A program made the position numbers and the translations under genes. From Hyperoplus lanceolatus (taxonomy: Eukaryota; Chordata; Actinopteri; Uranoscopiformes; Ammodytidae): a DNA stretch of 64,000 nt. Below the pieces are notes generated by a model that was given only the letters and a program-made list of their open reading frames with translations, was not told where the DNA came from and ran no database searches. Of this stretch, positions 1 to 12,175 are shown in pieces (position 1 is the stretch's first letter; each line of letters begins with the position of its first letter). The stretch is taken from the NCBI GenBank assembly GCA_026929865.2, contig CM049400.1:21346501-21410500 (forward strand), read 5' to 3'.

Positions 1-21
1 AACTTTTCAGAAAGGCGGTGG

Positions 22-91
22 GACGTCACCGCCGCTTTTTTTCAAAGGGCCAATCAGATAGTAGATCGTCGGGACTCGTCGCCTTGGCAAC
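22..91. promoter_or_regulatory. Promoter-like cluster at the left edge
   Basis: Within 70 bases: a CRE-like GACGTCA at 22-28 inside a GC hairpin (GGCGGTG / CACCGCC), CCAAT at 50-54, and GTCGCCTTGGCAAC at 78-91, a full match to the RFX X-box pattern GTNRCC-N0-3-RGYAAC. X-box plus CCAAT plus CRE is a common vertebrate promoter combination. The gene served would lie mostly left of the window; no confident exon is seen in 1-1000. Confidence 0.4.
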
Positions 92-1007
92 AAGGAAGAC
101 GGAAGAGAAACTGCTTTTTCCGTCTCTGTTTACCCGAAACTGTACGAAAATAGAGACTTAAAATGACCAGAACAGAGGGAGGAGAGCCCGTTTGTGGGAG
201 CAGATTAGGCGAAGACTTGATTAGCTGTATTTTTTATCTCCTACGGATCGTTTCATGCGCACACGTCAGCCTACAACTTGCTCCGTGTGTGTTTGCAGGA
301 GCCGCGATAACTCCTCATCCAAACAGAGGATGGTGGAAAGTATTCTCTGTTTCATAAGACTACTCATATTAAAATGTAACGATTTAAATAGAAAACAGCA
401 AACCTAAACAGTTAAACCAGTGTTGATAGGTCTGACTGACAGGTGACGATCAGCATTTTTTCTCCCCCGATCACAGCACTCTCTCTCCCAGCTCATAAAA
501 CGCTTGAAAAAAGCGGTCGAAAAAAACGCTCAGTAGACACACTCCCGAGCGCACAGCCAGCTGCTGAAATCGGTTGCTCCGAGTTCGATTATCCATTTCC
601 TGCTCATTTCATGCGCAGCTGCATCTGTATGCTGTCTAATCAAATCTACTCGTGCATTTCTAGTGTAATATAAAGTCATAAATTAGTTTGTTGAATCATC
701 ATCTGTGTTTTGGAACTCTTGTTTTATAATCTAAGTATCTTTAAGAACACTAATCACGTTACTTGGTGGGTCAGTAATGAAACTGAAAGTAGACATAATA
801 TCGCCAATAGCCTATATAGGCCTAAATAAACAGACGGCCCAAACAGCGTCCAAATGAGCTAAAATCCTAAATAGCCTACAATAAACAGTAACATGGCACA
901 CTTATTTTAAGGTAAGCTCTAATTGATTATTCATTCATTTTTTTTGCACGTTTACATGTTTTGAGGCGGAGGATCAGGCGCACTCTTCCCGGGCTCAGCT
1001 GACAGCT
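92..1007. other. Intergenic, no gene recognised
   Basis: Short open frames here have no recognisable family content and no splice support. Composition becomes AT-rich after about 350. Confidence 0.5.
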
Positions 1008-1015
1008 CTCAGCTG

Positions 1016-2205
1016 TAGGGGTGTGCGGAGACGTCATTATCTGTATCTGTATCTGTATCTGTTCAACCAACAAAATTATCTGTATCTGTATCTGTATCTG
1101 TATCCGGATACACAAGAAGAAGTGGGCGTGGCGTATACCGGAAGTTTCTTTTACATTAGCCTACATTAAAGGAAGTCACACCTACATTGATTTTCTAAAC
1201 TAATATTCATTGTCAATGCAATTGTTGTCCCTTCAAAGCATCAAATTGATGTAATGTTGAAATATAAGTCAAAAAGTCAGACATATTTCTACCTTTTCAT
1301 CTCTCTCTTCTTTGTTCTCATAATACGAAGAAATTCAGGGAACGAAAATATTGATAAATAACAGCCCAAATCTGTGCATAGGCTTCTCACTGTTAGTAAA
1401 TGAGGGCCAGTGTTTTACTTTTAACTTAATTAAGGTCTCCCTTTAACTGGGGAAAATACAGCTGTATTTCATGATTTTTTTTATCTCTATCTCTCCCTAT
1501 CGCTCTTTTTTTACATTTGTTTTACTAAACTAAGGTTTAGGAACAATATGTATCAACGTGCCAATCTCATAAACTCTAAATAATATTTTAGCCTTTCCAC
1601 AAAGCCATATGTGATTTCAATGTGTCAAGTTTGCAGTTTCCGATTTTTATTGTATAGGTCCTGAAGTAGGCCTAGGCGTCTACGCACTGATTGACAGCTG
1701 AAAAAGTACAGGTCCTAAGCATCAGTTTGATGGAAACGTTGTGATGTTTAAAAGAGTTTAAGCAGTAGGCCTAGAGAATGTAAATAGCCTACATCGGGGA
1801 AGGGCTGACGGTGACTCGGGGTGCAGCATATTCCATCGGTTCGTCTCTTCTCTGCCATAGCAGCGGGTTACGAGGACACTCAAATAAAAACGGCAGCGAA
1901 TGCGACCGGTAGAACCTTCTATTCGAGGGAAAGGGCGAACGCGCTGCGTTTATCAGTGGATAAAAAGAGAGAGACCGCGGGTCACGGGACGCGCCCGGTC
2001 CTCTCATGTCCACCGCAGAACAGCTGTTAGTGTCATTCTACCTGTTGTGTCATTGAGGCGGAACGCGCTGCGTCAATTAAGCGCATAATAAAAAAATAAA
2101 AAAATCCCCGAATAATAACGGGACTATTCGGAAATTATCTGTATCCGTATCTAACTCATTATCCGTGCTTATCCGAATACATATTCGGATTCGGGCTCAT
2201 CCCTA
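1016..2205. mobile_element. Non-autonomous hAT-like element with perfect 8-bp target duplication
   Basis: Ends TAGGGGTGTGC at the left and, on the opposite strand, TAGGGATGAGC at the right. It is flanked by identical CTCAGCTG at 1008-1015 and 2206-2213, the 8-bp duplication of hAT elements. Both ends carry ATCTGT/ATCCGT-type subterminal repeats (1038-1108 and 2132-2190). The interior has a GC-rich stretch (1820-2060) but no transposase. Confidence 0.75.
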
Positions 2206-2479
2206 CTCAGCTGTCAGCTGAGCCGGTGTGGAACACAGTGCGGAGGTTCTAGTGTTAACCATGTCGAACATACTACCATAGCCTATAGGCTACTAATTAA
2301 AAAAAATATAGAAACAGCGGAGGAGATGAAGATTGTTTACAGCAATTATTTTCATCATGAATGACTTGTGGCAGTTCCATGCGCAACAGGGATGTGATTC
2401 GTGTCCGTTTTACGCATGGTGCTTTACGGAAGGAAGTGTGGGGGTTTGTATCTCTGGCGATGCCACAGCGATCGCAGGG

Positions 2480-2905
2480 ACTTTCACTTGTGTCATTAAA
2501 CTTATACATCTGACTGTATTTCATATCACAGGGACACAGCGATGACTGTATTTAATAACAAACTGATAAAAACAATCCGACTGTAGGCTATAGTGTATCA
2601 CGTATAAAGTATTTTCATATTGAGGGACATCGCATCCATTCAGTTAATGCTGATTGTCAAGTCAGTTAGATGACTAAAAAGTAGGCTACTTGTTCATATA
2701 GTTTGAACACTTTGTGAATCAGAGTTAATGGTATTCTGCTAAAATATATAATAGCCTAAGCCTACTTTAAATATACGTGATATACACTATACAGTTGGAT
2801 CGTTTTGAACAGTTTGTTATTAAATACAGTCATCGCTGTGTCCGTTTGATATGAAATACAGTCAGATTTATTAGTTAAATGACACAGGCGAGAGCTGAAA
2901 CATCC
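2480..2905. mobile_element. Foldback (long inverted repeat) element
   Basis: An arm at about 2485-2612 (containing GACACAGCGATGACTGTATT) is mirrored at about 2770-2900 (containing AATACAGTCATCGCTGTGTC), separated by about 160 bases of unrelated AT-rich DNA. No coding capacity. Superfamily not determinable. Confidence 0.6.
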
Positions 2906-3009
2906 CTACGGTAGAGCTAAGAAGGCTCTGCGGACGCTCCAGACCAACCTTACCAACGTATGACGTACGAAAGAGATTCGTAGCAAAGAACGTTTCGGGA
3001 AACAGGCGA

Positions 3010-3415
3010 AACGTTAAACCAATTTACCTTTTTAAAAGGTAAATTTACTTTTTAAAAGATAAATTTACCTTTTTAAAAGGTAAATTTACCTTTCCAAAAG
3101 GTAAATTTACCTTTCCAAAAAGGTAAATGTATCTTTTAAAAAGGGTAGTTACCCTTTCAAAAAGGTAAATTTACCTTTTAAAAAGGTAAATTTACCTTTC
3201 CAAAAAAGTAAGTTTACCTTTTAAAAAGGGTAGTTACCCTTTTAAAAAGGTAAATTTACCTTTTTAAAGATAAATTTACCTTTTAAAAAGGTAAATTTAC
3301 CTTTTTGGAAAGGTAAACTTACCTTTTTTGAAAGGTAAATTTACCTTTTAAAAAGGGTAACTACTCTTTTTAAAAGGGTAACTACCCTTTTCAAAAGGTT
3401 AGTTACCCTTTTGAA
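3010..3415. repeat. Minisatellite of palindromic ~20-23 bp units
   Basis: About 18 tandem units alternate two self-complementary blocks, AGGTAAATTTACCT and CCTTTTTAAAAAGG. Some units carry GGGTAGTTACCC or its complement instead, keeping the stem arms GGGTA/TACCC. Because each unit is its own reverse complement the array has no strand. Confidence 0.85.
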
Positions 3416-4531
3416 CTAAGGCAAGTGAAATTTGCCTAAGTCGAGAGTTTGAGAATGCTTTTCCTCTAATAACTTTCAAAATGTTCAACTTTTTCAGGAG
3501 TTTGAAATTACCTCCTCTGGAATGGGCCCCATGACCCCGAAAATATGAAAATATATGAAAATATGTATGTGGATCTGAAATGTTATTTTCCAAAAATGAC
3601 TCCACAGCCCCATTCTAAGTGAACATTTATCTGCATCTATTTTGATACTCCATAATAATGTTTGAATCAACTTTGAATCAGAGAAAACACAAGAAAATAA
3701 CGAAAACAAACATTTGCAGCTTCTCACTTCAGGATTCAGGTTATGTTATATGTTATGTAAAATGATAAACCAAGTGTTCAAATGTTATTTTTCTGCTATG
3801 TATGGCACATAGGCTGAAACCAGAAATGATTCCAGAGTTGACAAAAGTTGTTTTATTTATGGTACCAGGTTACACATTTAAGAAATATGTGCCAACCAAC
3901 AAAAGAAAACTAATCCACTAACAACTGCTTACAGTATATAGACCCTTCAATCAGCAGATCAATCTAGGCTGTACCATTTCTACATCTATATTCGATGCCT
4001 CTGAAAAATGTTGTGATTTTAAGTTTTGGTAAAGTTCTGACTTCCTACAAACCTCCCATTTAGAAACAATTTGAATGAGATTACGTTGACAGGTATTTGC
4101 TACCATAAATAAACTAATCACAGTCAACATAAATACCTCCCTTAGTGTAACCTATTTTACCTCCCCGCCATATTTGGTTAAACCTTGCGGTGTCACTGAT
4201 AACACCATCAATATTATAAATACAGCTAGTGAGTGGGTACGGTAAGAAATAAACGAATTACCTAAAGGAACTCACAATCTATCTATAAAGCAAGAAACGT
4301 CTGTCTGTGTGTCTGTGTGTCTGTGGCTCACATATCTCTCTGAGTTTTGGTCAGATCGGCATGAGCTTCCGGATATTGCTTAAACACAGCACGATGGTGT
4401 GCATCCTTCATCCTTCATTTTGAAGTTGTAGAAGTTATCATATTTATATCATGTTGGCGAATAGTAGCTTACATGCGCATGAGCCGACTTAACCCCGCCT
4501 CCCTCTGACGAGCGGGACACACACACGCACA
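3416..4531. other. Intergenic; possible Helitron-like fragment from ~4276
   Basis: No gene seen. The segment from about 4276 (CTATCTATAAAGCAAGAAAC, followed by GTCTGT runs) resembles the 5' end of Helitron-type repeats described in animals. I see no rep/helicase and no clear 3' hairpin, so this is a weak call. Confidence 0.25.
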
Positions 4532-5348
4532 GGCCGTGTCCGGACTGCCATACTAACGTCCTACTCATACTCATTTTGACTTCAATTTGAGTATGTGACG
4601 GTTGGGTATGCGAGTTTGGGTATGTGAGAAATTCTCGGATGAGTACTAACTTCCGGGAAGATTTTGGGTATGAATCGATTGTATACTTTTCCTACTCAAC
4701 CGCCCCACAATGCACTGGGTCAATTCTACCCCACAGGAAAATGAAATATTTTCGAGCAAGTTACTAGGCAACGACATTGTTTGGGGTCCGCGATCTGACA
4801 GCTGTACGTGCAGTCAGTCATTCATAAACTCTTACAATAGATAAGAGATGAAGATAAATACCTAACAACATTAGAGTTACTAAGTGAAATGAGTGTTGTG
4901 AGTCTGATAGTGGAGAGAGATCAGAACAGATCGCTGTTCCACACATCGCGGCTCGTCCAGCTCAACTCACAGACAGCTGAGTGCTGTGATGAGCCGGACA
5001 GAGAGCGTCGGAGGGATCCTCCGCCTCAAAAAACACAATTATAAAACAAGAGGTCTAAATCACAGATGATGAACACAGGACTGTAAAGTTCAATATCTAA
5101 CCTAGTAACCTAACTCAATATCTACCTAGTTCAATATCTAACCTGTAGAGGGTGGTTATACGCTAAACAGCGTCTAAACTGCGTGAATCCTATAAGAAGA
5201 AGAAATTCTTCATGGCTTGAGTATACTTCAACTGAAAACGTTTCGACGCACCTCGCATACACAATCGATCTTTGAGTAGACAGTATGTAGTATATAGATG
5301 GTGAGTATGTAGGATGTAGGACGCTAGTATGGCAGTCCGGACACGGCC
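4532..5348. mobile_element. TIR element (~0.8 kb), unclassified
   Basis: Left end GGCCGTGTCCGGACTGCCAT is mirrored by ATGGCAGTCCGGACACGGCC at the right end; the match continues inward as TACTAACGTCCTAC against GTAGGACGCTAGTA. Flanks are CA-rich on both sides, which hides the target duplication. No transposase. Confidence 0.7.
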
Positions 5349-5697
5349 ACACACACAGCAGACCGACACAGCCTTACTTCCTCAACAAATCCTCATCAAC
5401 TCCTCATCTGCTCCACCTGTCCGCTTTAGTGGTAAAGACTGCACTTCACGCTATTTTCACTGTAATAATGCAGAACGGTCTCGGATGCTTCCTCAAAATG
5501 TTTTATATCCGTTTAAAATCTAAACTGAAAGCCCGACCGCACACGAGTCCCAACCCCCCCCCCCCCCCCACAAACACACACACACACTGCTTCCTGCTAC
5601 TGACACGTTAACGTTAATTGCCAGCACGGTCTCGGATGCGGAGACCGAGGGATAGTGGATAGGGATAGGGTGTAGGGGGTGGTTCTAGAAAGGGCCT

Positions 5698-6125
5698 TAC
5701 TCTCATAAACATAGGTTGCGTTCCGAATCGCATACTCTTTCTTTTTTCTATTCTACATACTACATCCGACGATAAAAATAATCTAGTTAGGATGCAGTAG
5801 GCATACTATTGGGACATACTTTTCTCTCTTATTTCATCCTAACATTGCGCCTTCATCTTTTCTCTTGCTTTTATATCCGTCGCATCCCCGTTTGTTTTCA
5901 TATGGAGGCTTCGTCGATGTTACGTCACTTCACGTGCGCACTGGATTGTGGGTCAGAATCGCCCAAATAGGATGCACTTTTCAACACTAACAATCTTGGC
6001 CGCATGAAGTAGGACATCCGGGTACCATCCTAAATCTGGCCACAAGAATCGGGACATCCTAAATCTTTTTTCTACATACTATATAGTAGAAAGTATGGGA
6101 TTCGGAACGCAACCAGAGTCTGTCT
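5698..6125. repeat. Dispersed TIR repeat, copy 1
   Basis: Contains GGTTGCGTTCCGAATCGCAT at 5714 and the complementary GATTCGGAACGCAACC ending at 6114. The same repeat recurs in opposite orientation at 48658-49160, including flanking CTCTCATAAACATA just outside the inverted repeats, so the mobile unit may be larger than the TIR pair. Confidence 0.7.
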
Positions 6126-7602
6126 TATCTTTCAAATACCTAACAGTAATGGTAATGGGGTTGACAATGTTGTCATGGCGTGCAGCATAGCCTCCTTTTA
6201 AACACAGTGCAGCCATTTACTATATAGGCAACTGATTGTAAGTTTGAGTGCATTGTGCAGTATGGATGGCAGTTTGCAGGGTACCATAGTATCAGATTGT
6301 ATAGGTAACACCTGTACAGCTCGATTCTTCTTTAGGATTCAACACTTAATTAATTAACACATTTTCTGTTTCATTTCACTTAACAAAACACATGGAATTA
6401 GTTTGTGGTTATCTTTACACAATACACTAAGGAATGTTGCCCTACTCTATAGCCAACTTCTACAAAGTAACTTACTGATAATAACCTTTAACAGTGTAAA
6501 ATTAGCCATCACTGATAGCAGCCAAATGTACTGTCTAATATGTTTCTTTGTTTACCTGCTTCCTACGGGCACTGCACTAGTTAAACAAATGAGCAAAAAT
6601 TTCATTTATGGTCCGTGTTTTATTTTCACTGGAAAAAAAAATCGGTGTTGAAAATGTGGACCAATGGTATGTTCTCAACCATTATGTCACAGGAAACAAT
6701 TTTTTTTTCTCCTTAAGAAATACACCCTCGCATTGACTTGTCCAACTCTATCAGGTTTGGAGCTGTTGTTATGCACTGCAGGCGGCTGCTGCTCAGCTTC
6801 CTTGTGGCTTTGAGTCTAACAGAGGCAGACTGAGAGAGGCTTATTAATCCCAGGGCTGCAGCTTCACTCTGAAGGCCACAATCAGGAAAAAGAATAAAAA
6901 ATCCACTCACTGTGTGTGACATAAATAGACTTCTAATGTTGATCATACGGGATGAAGTGAGGAGGATGAGATCCAGCATACTTGATCCAGCGATGTTATT
7001 AATAGGGGCTGACATTTTCACAGTTCACAGCTCAATCATTCCGTGCAAGCCTTCGTGAGTCTGCACATTTGTATTTATGATGTATAAGAACTCACCCAAG
7101 TGTCCAAATTTGTTCATAACTGCATTTGGAAGTACAGATAAAAAGCTGTAGATAACACAGAAACCAAAGAGGACAAGGAGGTTTTCACTTCCGCGATTAC
7201 TGCTGCTAGAACTAAGAAGGAGGCGAAGACGAAGAGATGGAGAATTGATTTTCCGTATTTCATAAAAACAGTCTTTTCCTTGTACATTGCCCATACCAAT
7301 TGAAATACAATATTTGACAAATTACAAATTGAACCCCTTATGATCTGTATCGCATTAGCAGCAGACTAGAAAGGGCAAAAATTGGCAGAAATTGCAAGCC
7401 AATCATTGTGGTAGGTCCAACTTTCACTTCGGTCAGCATTGTGCTCTTTGGCGTTCAAAATCCACAGGGGAAATAATGTGTTAGCAAAATGGATTTCTAT
7501 GTAGTGGCCAAAGAGAGATTTAGATACACGCAGGATAAATAATGAAAGTGTAAAGCTGCCGTGAATACATGATTTTATTAATGTGAACAAATCCAATGAA
7601 AG
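6126..7602. other. Intergenic, nothing recognised
   Basis: AT-rich single-copy-looking DNA; short open frames on either strand show no family signal or codon structure. Confidence 0.4.
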
Positions 7603-7695
7603 AAATTAAATTAAATTAAATTAAATTAAATTAAATTAAATTAAATTAAATTAAATTAAATTAAATTAAATTAAATTAAATTAAATTAAATTAAA
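7603..7695. repeat. AAATT pentanucleotide microsatellite
   Basis: About 18 uninterrupted copies of a 5-base AAATT unit. Confidence 0.95.
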
Positions 7696-10600
7696 ACAAT
7701 GATAGATTAGTGCCTCTCTCAAAGGCTTTCTGACTTCCAGGGTGTATATATATGCTGCTCCCAGCCCTTAGCCAATTGTTCCTGGCTGAGGAAATCATTA
7801 AAAAGAGGTCACAAATATACAGTGTATTCATTTGATAAAAAGGACTCAGTGGCGTGGTTCATCGAAACACACAAACTATGTTGCCCAGTGCCCAATGGTG
7901 TAGCTTGATGATTTCCTTATTGACAAAGAAGTGTGATGCTTGTTTTTATTGTCAGTTCATTTGAGTTTTCTTCCCCTTTCTACAGGATTTGTGGACAACA
8001 CCAAAAATATAGAATACCTCCATCCTCGTCCTTCACATCTGCCTATGTCACTAACATGGGAAAAACCACAGAAGAGGCTTGAAGATGGGTTCATGCTGGG
8101 TGAAAACATGGGGTTGAATGAGCTGCTGGTGCACTGCGACAGCCCGAGATAATAGCGTTTTTATTGAGAGCACTGGTCAACGGTGGTATAACCTTGCCTG
8201 GGCATGGTGAGCACTGGCCTGTAGTATCAGTGATGGCGCTCTGCCAGGATCTGACCATTAAGGCTCATTAGTCCCGATTGATAGCCCCGATGATGGGCAC
8301 TCTGAAAAGAGGCAGCCAAAGAAAAGGTCAGTGTATGGATCTTAAGTTGACCTCACTAACCCATTACTGATTGGCAGCATCTGTCATCCTTAGATTTAAT
8401 TTAACAGTGATTGAGTGCTGCGGTGATCATATTGGCAATAACCCCTGAGGGCCAGCTCATTGCCCCCTGTTCATCCAGATGGAACCTGTGCCTGCCACTC
8501 GTTGTGGCGCAACTGTCATGTGCCCATTTCATTCTGGCAATACAGTCAGACTGGTGCTAGTGCCATTTACGTGCAACACAAATCTTTTGTCATATTACCG
8601 CAAGATCTGTAGCAAATTTCACAGCAAATCCACCCAAAAGCCGTCATAATATTTCACTTAAAATCCCAATTGTCAAGCTCAAGGTAGAACCAGAAAACCC
8701 CAAAGTCAGTGGGATCCATCCTCTAGGGACCACGATGAAGTAATGAGGCAGCTTTACATGGGGAGCGCCAGAGGAAGTACGGAACGAGATCAACCATTTT
8801 CAGCCTCTGCTTTAGCCAGCGGGCAGAGAGACGACATGGCGAGCAATGGGTGTGTAAGATAAGAGAAGATGCTTCAAGGAAAAAAGGGGACTGATTATGT
8901 AATGGAGGGACTTGTTTATGCGTCCCCTCTGAGTTCATGTTAGCTGAAGGAAGACACCCTGCCTTTGTGGCTTTTCTGGGGCTCTGCCACGTCGGATTAA
9001 TGTCTTTATTGATAGTGACTTGTAATTGCTCTACTTTGAGGCAGGGGTTTGTCTCTAACGTAGAATTGTACAGCAAGGAAAAGGTATAAACCACTGCACT
9101 TAAGATTCCACCTAAAGTGGGTGAGCAAATACAAATAGAGGAATGAATAAATGTGACAGGTGAAAACCTGTATGTTTCAGCTGAAATTCACAAGTCATTG
9201 ACTGGTGACTTTTAATACGCAAATATAAATTGTTTCCATGGTTATGGAAGGTTGTGTCAAGAATTTCCGAGTTTTAACTATTGCTTGGCTTTATAACCTC
9301 TTCATTTGTCATCACACAATTGTAATACTATTGTAACATGTATTTGAGTTGTGTAGAGCAGTTTGTAATTAAGTGTGAGTTCGCTGCAGAAAATATCTTG
9401 TTTTCTTTTTTAAATGAAAATAAAGGCCCCTCCGGGTTAGAAAGCATGTGCTTTGAGGGTTCTGTTCAATGGCCCCTCCTGCTGGTTCTAGATTCAAGAT
9501 AGCATTTTGTTTTTTTTATGTTTTTCCTGCAAATGCACCTGTTTTTTTCCCTTTTGTTATTAAGGTCATTGTTCAGGCTATGTGGTACAATGATAGGCAA
9601 AAGGAAGTGAATTTTTGAGTGAAAGATATGTGTTGTTATACTGCTTGATTACCAAGGTTCTCACTATGTGATAGACTCACTTTCTAAAACTTACCGAATA
9701 AAGGAGCTGAAAAAGTGAGGAAGAGCATGTGACAGCTTGGACAGACAGCTAATAATGTTGAGCACCGGGGAAATGTTGCCTCTGAGACAGACCTTCCTTG
9801 CAGACTGTGTTCACATCCGAGACAAAACCTGGATAGCTTGTGTGCGCTGTATTATTATTAGCTGTTTCTAAGATAGCGCAGAGCCTGAGAGAAGGTTCTA
9901 CCGGCAAAGATTCAATAAATAGTTGGGGAGCCAATGTATTTGCTTAGTTTTGAACTGTTAATCTTTGTAGATTTTTTGGAATAACAATAGGCCTGTTTCA
10001 GAATGCCAGCGTCGAATGCCTCAAATGCCTTTGGGATTTCATACTAATACTGTATGTAATATATCTGTGCTTTTTTGGCACATCTATAGCCATACTACTA
10101 GCGGAATGCCGCATCAGAATGCAGGATTTGAGGCTAATACACATTGATGAATTTGACCTAGGATTAAAATTTTAATAAATCTAACGCCAAAAATGTAGAC
10201 ATCTTTATTTGTCTTTCTAGGAACCACAAGAATCTACATATAACATTCTCCAAAAATGAACAAGCTAAATTGACGGCCACTGAATTTGGATACATGAAGG
10301 CTCCCCTACTAAAAGGTCAAACGTTTCCCTTGCAGAGAGGAATAAAGGGTGTTTCATTGCGTTGTTTGAGACTTCAGTAACTATAAAGCACAAGAGGAAC
10401 ATTCCTGAAGAAAAAGGAATGGAAAATCAGTTTTACATCCGGATAACGTACCTATAACAAGGTCAGTAATAATGGGTGTTCACACAACATACAAGGTTTT
10501 TTTCGGGACCATACTTACTGTGTTTATTGTACAGGGACAGAGGAGCTGAAGTATGTTCTACCTGAACTCGACAATTCTCCGGCATAGAGAGATAAACTTT

Positions 10601-10869
10601 TTCCAAGGTACCAAACCTTACACAAAACACAGTGCTGACTGTGACATGTGTGAAATTCAATTACAGACCTGGTGTGGATGCACTCTGTCTGTGTAACCCA
10701 GGGAGATTGGAGGAAGCGGCAGCCAGGTGGCAACCCTGTAGGACAGCGAGTGGCGACGGCGAGCACAAATCACAATGGCCTGGTCCGCTGCCAAGGGCTG
10801 GGAGTCTGCCATCACACGGCCCACCAACACTCCAAGAGCAGATCATGGTCACTCATCATCAAAGAGTCT

Positions 10870-10914
<45 letters not shown>

Positions 10915-12167
10915 GCACCCGGGTCAGTAGAGAAGGCAATGGAATACACATTGTTGGCCACTTCGCTCTATAATTCATGTCCTGCTCTCAAAATAGAGCA
11001 CTCGAATAGTACGCACTGTTTCATCGGTGGCTGCAAAAAAAATGGAAGTCATCCATGTGGAGTAAAAAGAGGCATATTTTCAGATAAAAGGGGGACTACA
11101 TCAACATGTTAGAAGTCACAACCGTGTTTATGAATGTATACTGTGATATGTGACTCAAAATTCACCTTGTAGGTAAACTCAACAGTGTGGTGAATCTGTG
11201 TGCGCGATTGTCTAATGTGAAGGGAACACTGTAAATAAAAGAATCTTCATGGTAGACATGATATCTGCATATGCGCAAGCCCAAACTTCCTACATGACAT
11301 GTGACCAAGACTCAGAGGCCCCTGGGGATCCTGGGATATCTCTGCTCTGTTACACAACTGTTATGAGCAGCGGGGAGTTTCAGCAAACAACACATTGCCA
11401 CAACCATCTCCGATAACAGAGCGAAGACGAGAAAGAAAAAGAAAGTTGCATATTCGTCCTGAAAATGTTACTTCCTTTAAACTAAAACTACTAGATTTGA
11501 AGGTTATTTAAGTATGTTGTCGTGGTTGGCAGTATCACTGTTCTGCCATGAACATAATGCAGCCAGTGTCTGGTGGTGGGTCCGGTTTCTCCCACTCCCC
11601 CACTCACTCAGCTATGAATGACAGGCTGGCTAACCGGTCTTGACCCATAGAATCAGCCTGAGTTGAGATGGAGCAGCCGTGGGAGCGATGCCTGCCTGCC
11701 GCATTGGAGACCGTCCGCGAGACATGCCAGTCTCCGATCCTGTTAATGTCCCGAAACCATATTGTAGTAGTGTACGGTACCACAACCCAGTGAGGCCTGC
11801 AAAGCATAGAAGCAACAACAGAAATTGAATACGTTTCTGTGGTGTGTTAAATTTGACAGCAGAAAACCACATGAAGGGAGTTTTGCACAAACTCTAATGC
11901 CACCGCTTGTGTTATCTCCCAAGATTGTTGTCATTCAACAAAATTAACATGTATGCATTCAATAATACACACACTCACAGGGCCACTCAATTGGTCCTTA
12001 AGCTGCCCCAGTGCTCCCCAAAGTGCCCCTTTTGGTTAGTTTAAGTGCAATATATCCTTGACCTGAGGGTAAAATGAACCATAACCCGCTGCTTCTTTCA
12101 GGACCACAATGTTTAACAGAGAGATCTATGGGATTCATCTAGGCAGGACAGAGATATTTCTTTCTGG
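7696..12167. other. Intergenic upstream of rasgrf1
   Basis: No exon supported. The stretch 8150-9060 is more GC-balanced and less repetitive than its surroundings, so it could be a conserved non-coding element, but this cannot be tested here. A CT microsatellite lies at 10871-10911. Confidence 0.35.
10871..10911. repeat. CT dinucleotide microsatellite
   Basis: About 20 CT copies. Confidence 0.95.
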
Positions 12168-12175
12168 AGCTTAAT

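Noticed and set aside
163..357. 64-codon open frame after the left-edge promoter-like cluster
   Set aside because: No known protein signature and no convincing splice donor; could only be assessed with sequence to the left or transcripts.
3010..3415. Regular repeats suggestive of a CRISPR array
   Set aside because: Units are contiguous with no unique spacers, in a vertebrate genome; this is a minisatellite.
8723..9094. 123-codon minus-strand open frame upstream of rasgrf1
   Set aside because: No recognisable domain, no splice or codon evidence; kept only as a possible conserved non-coding stretch.
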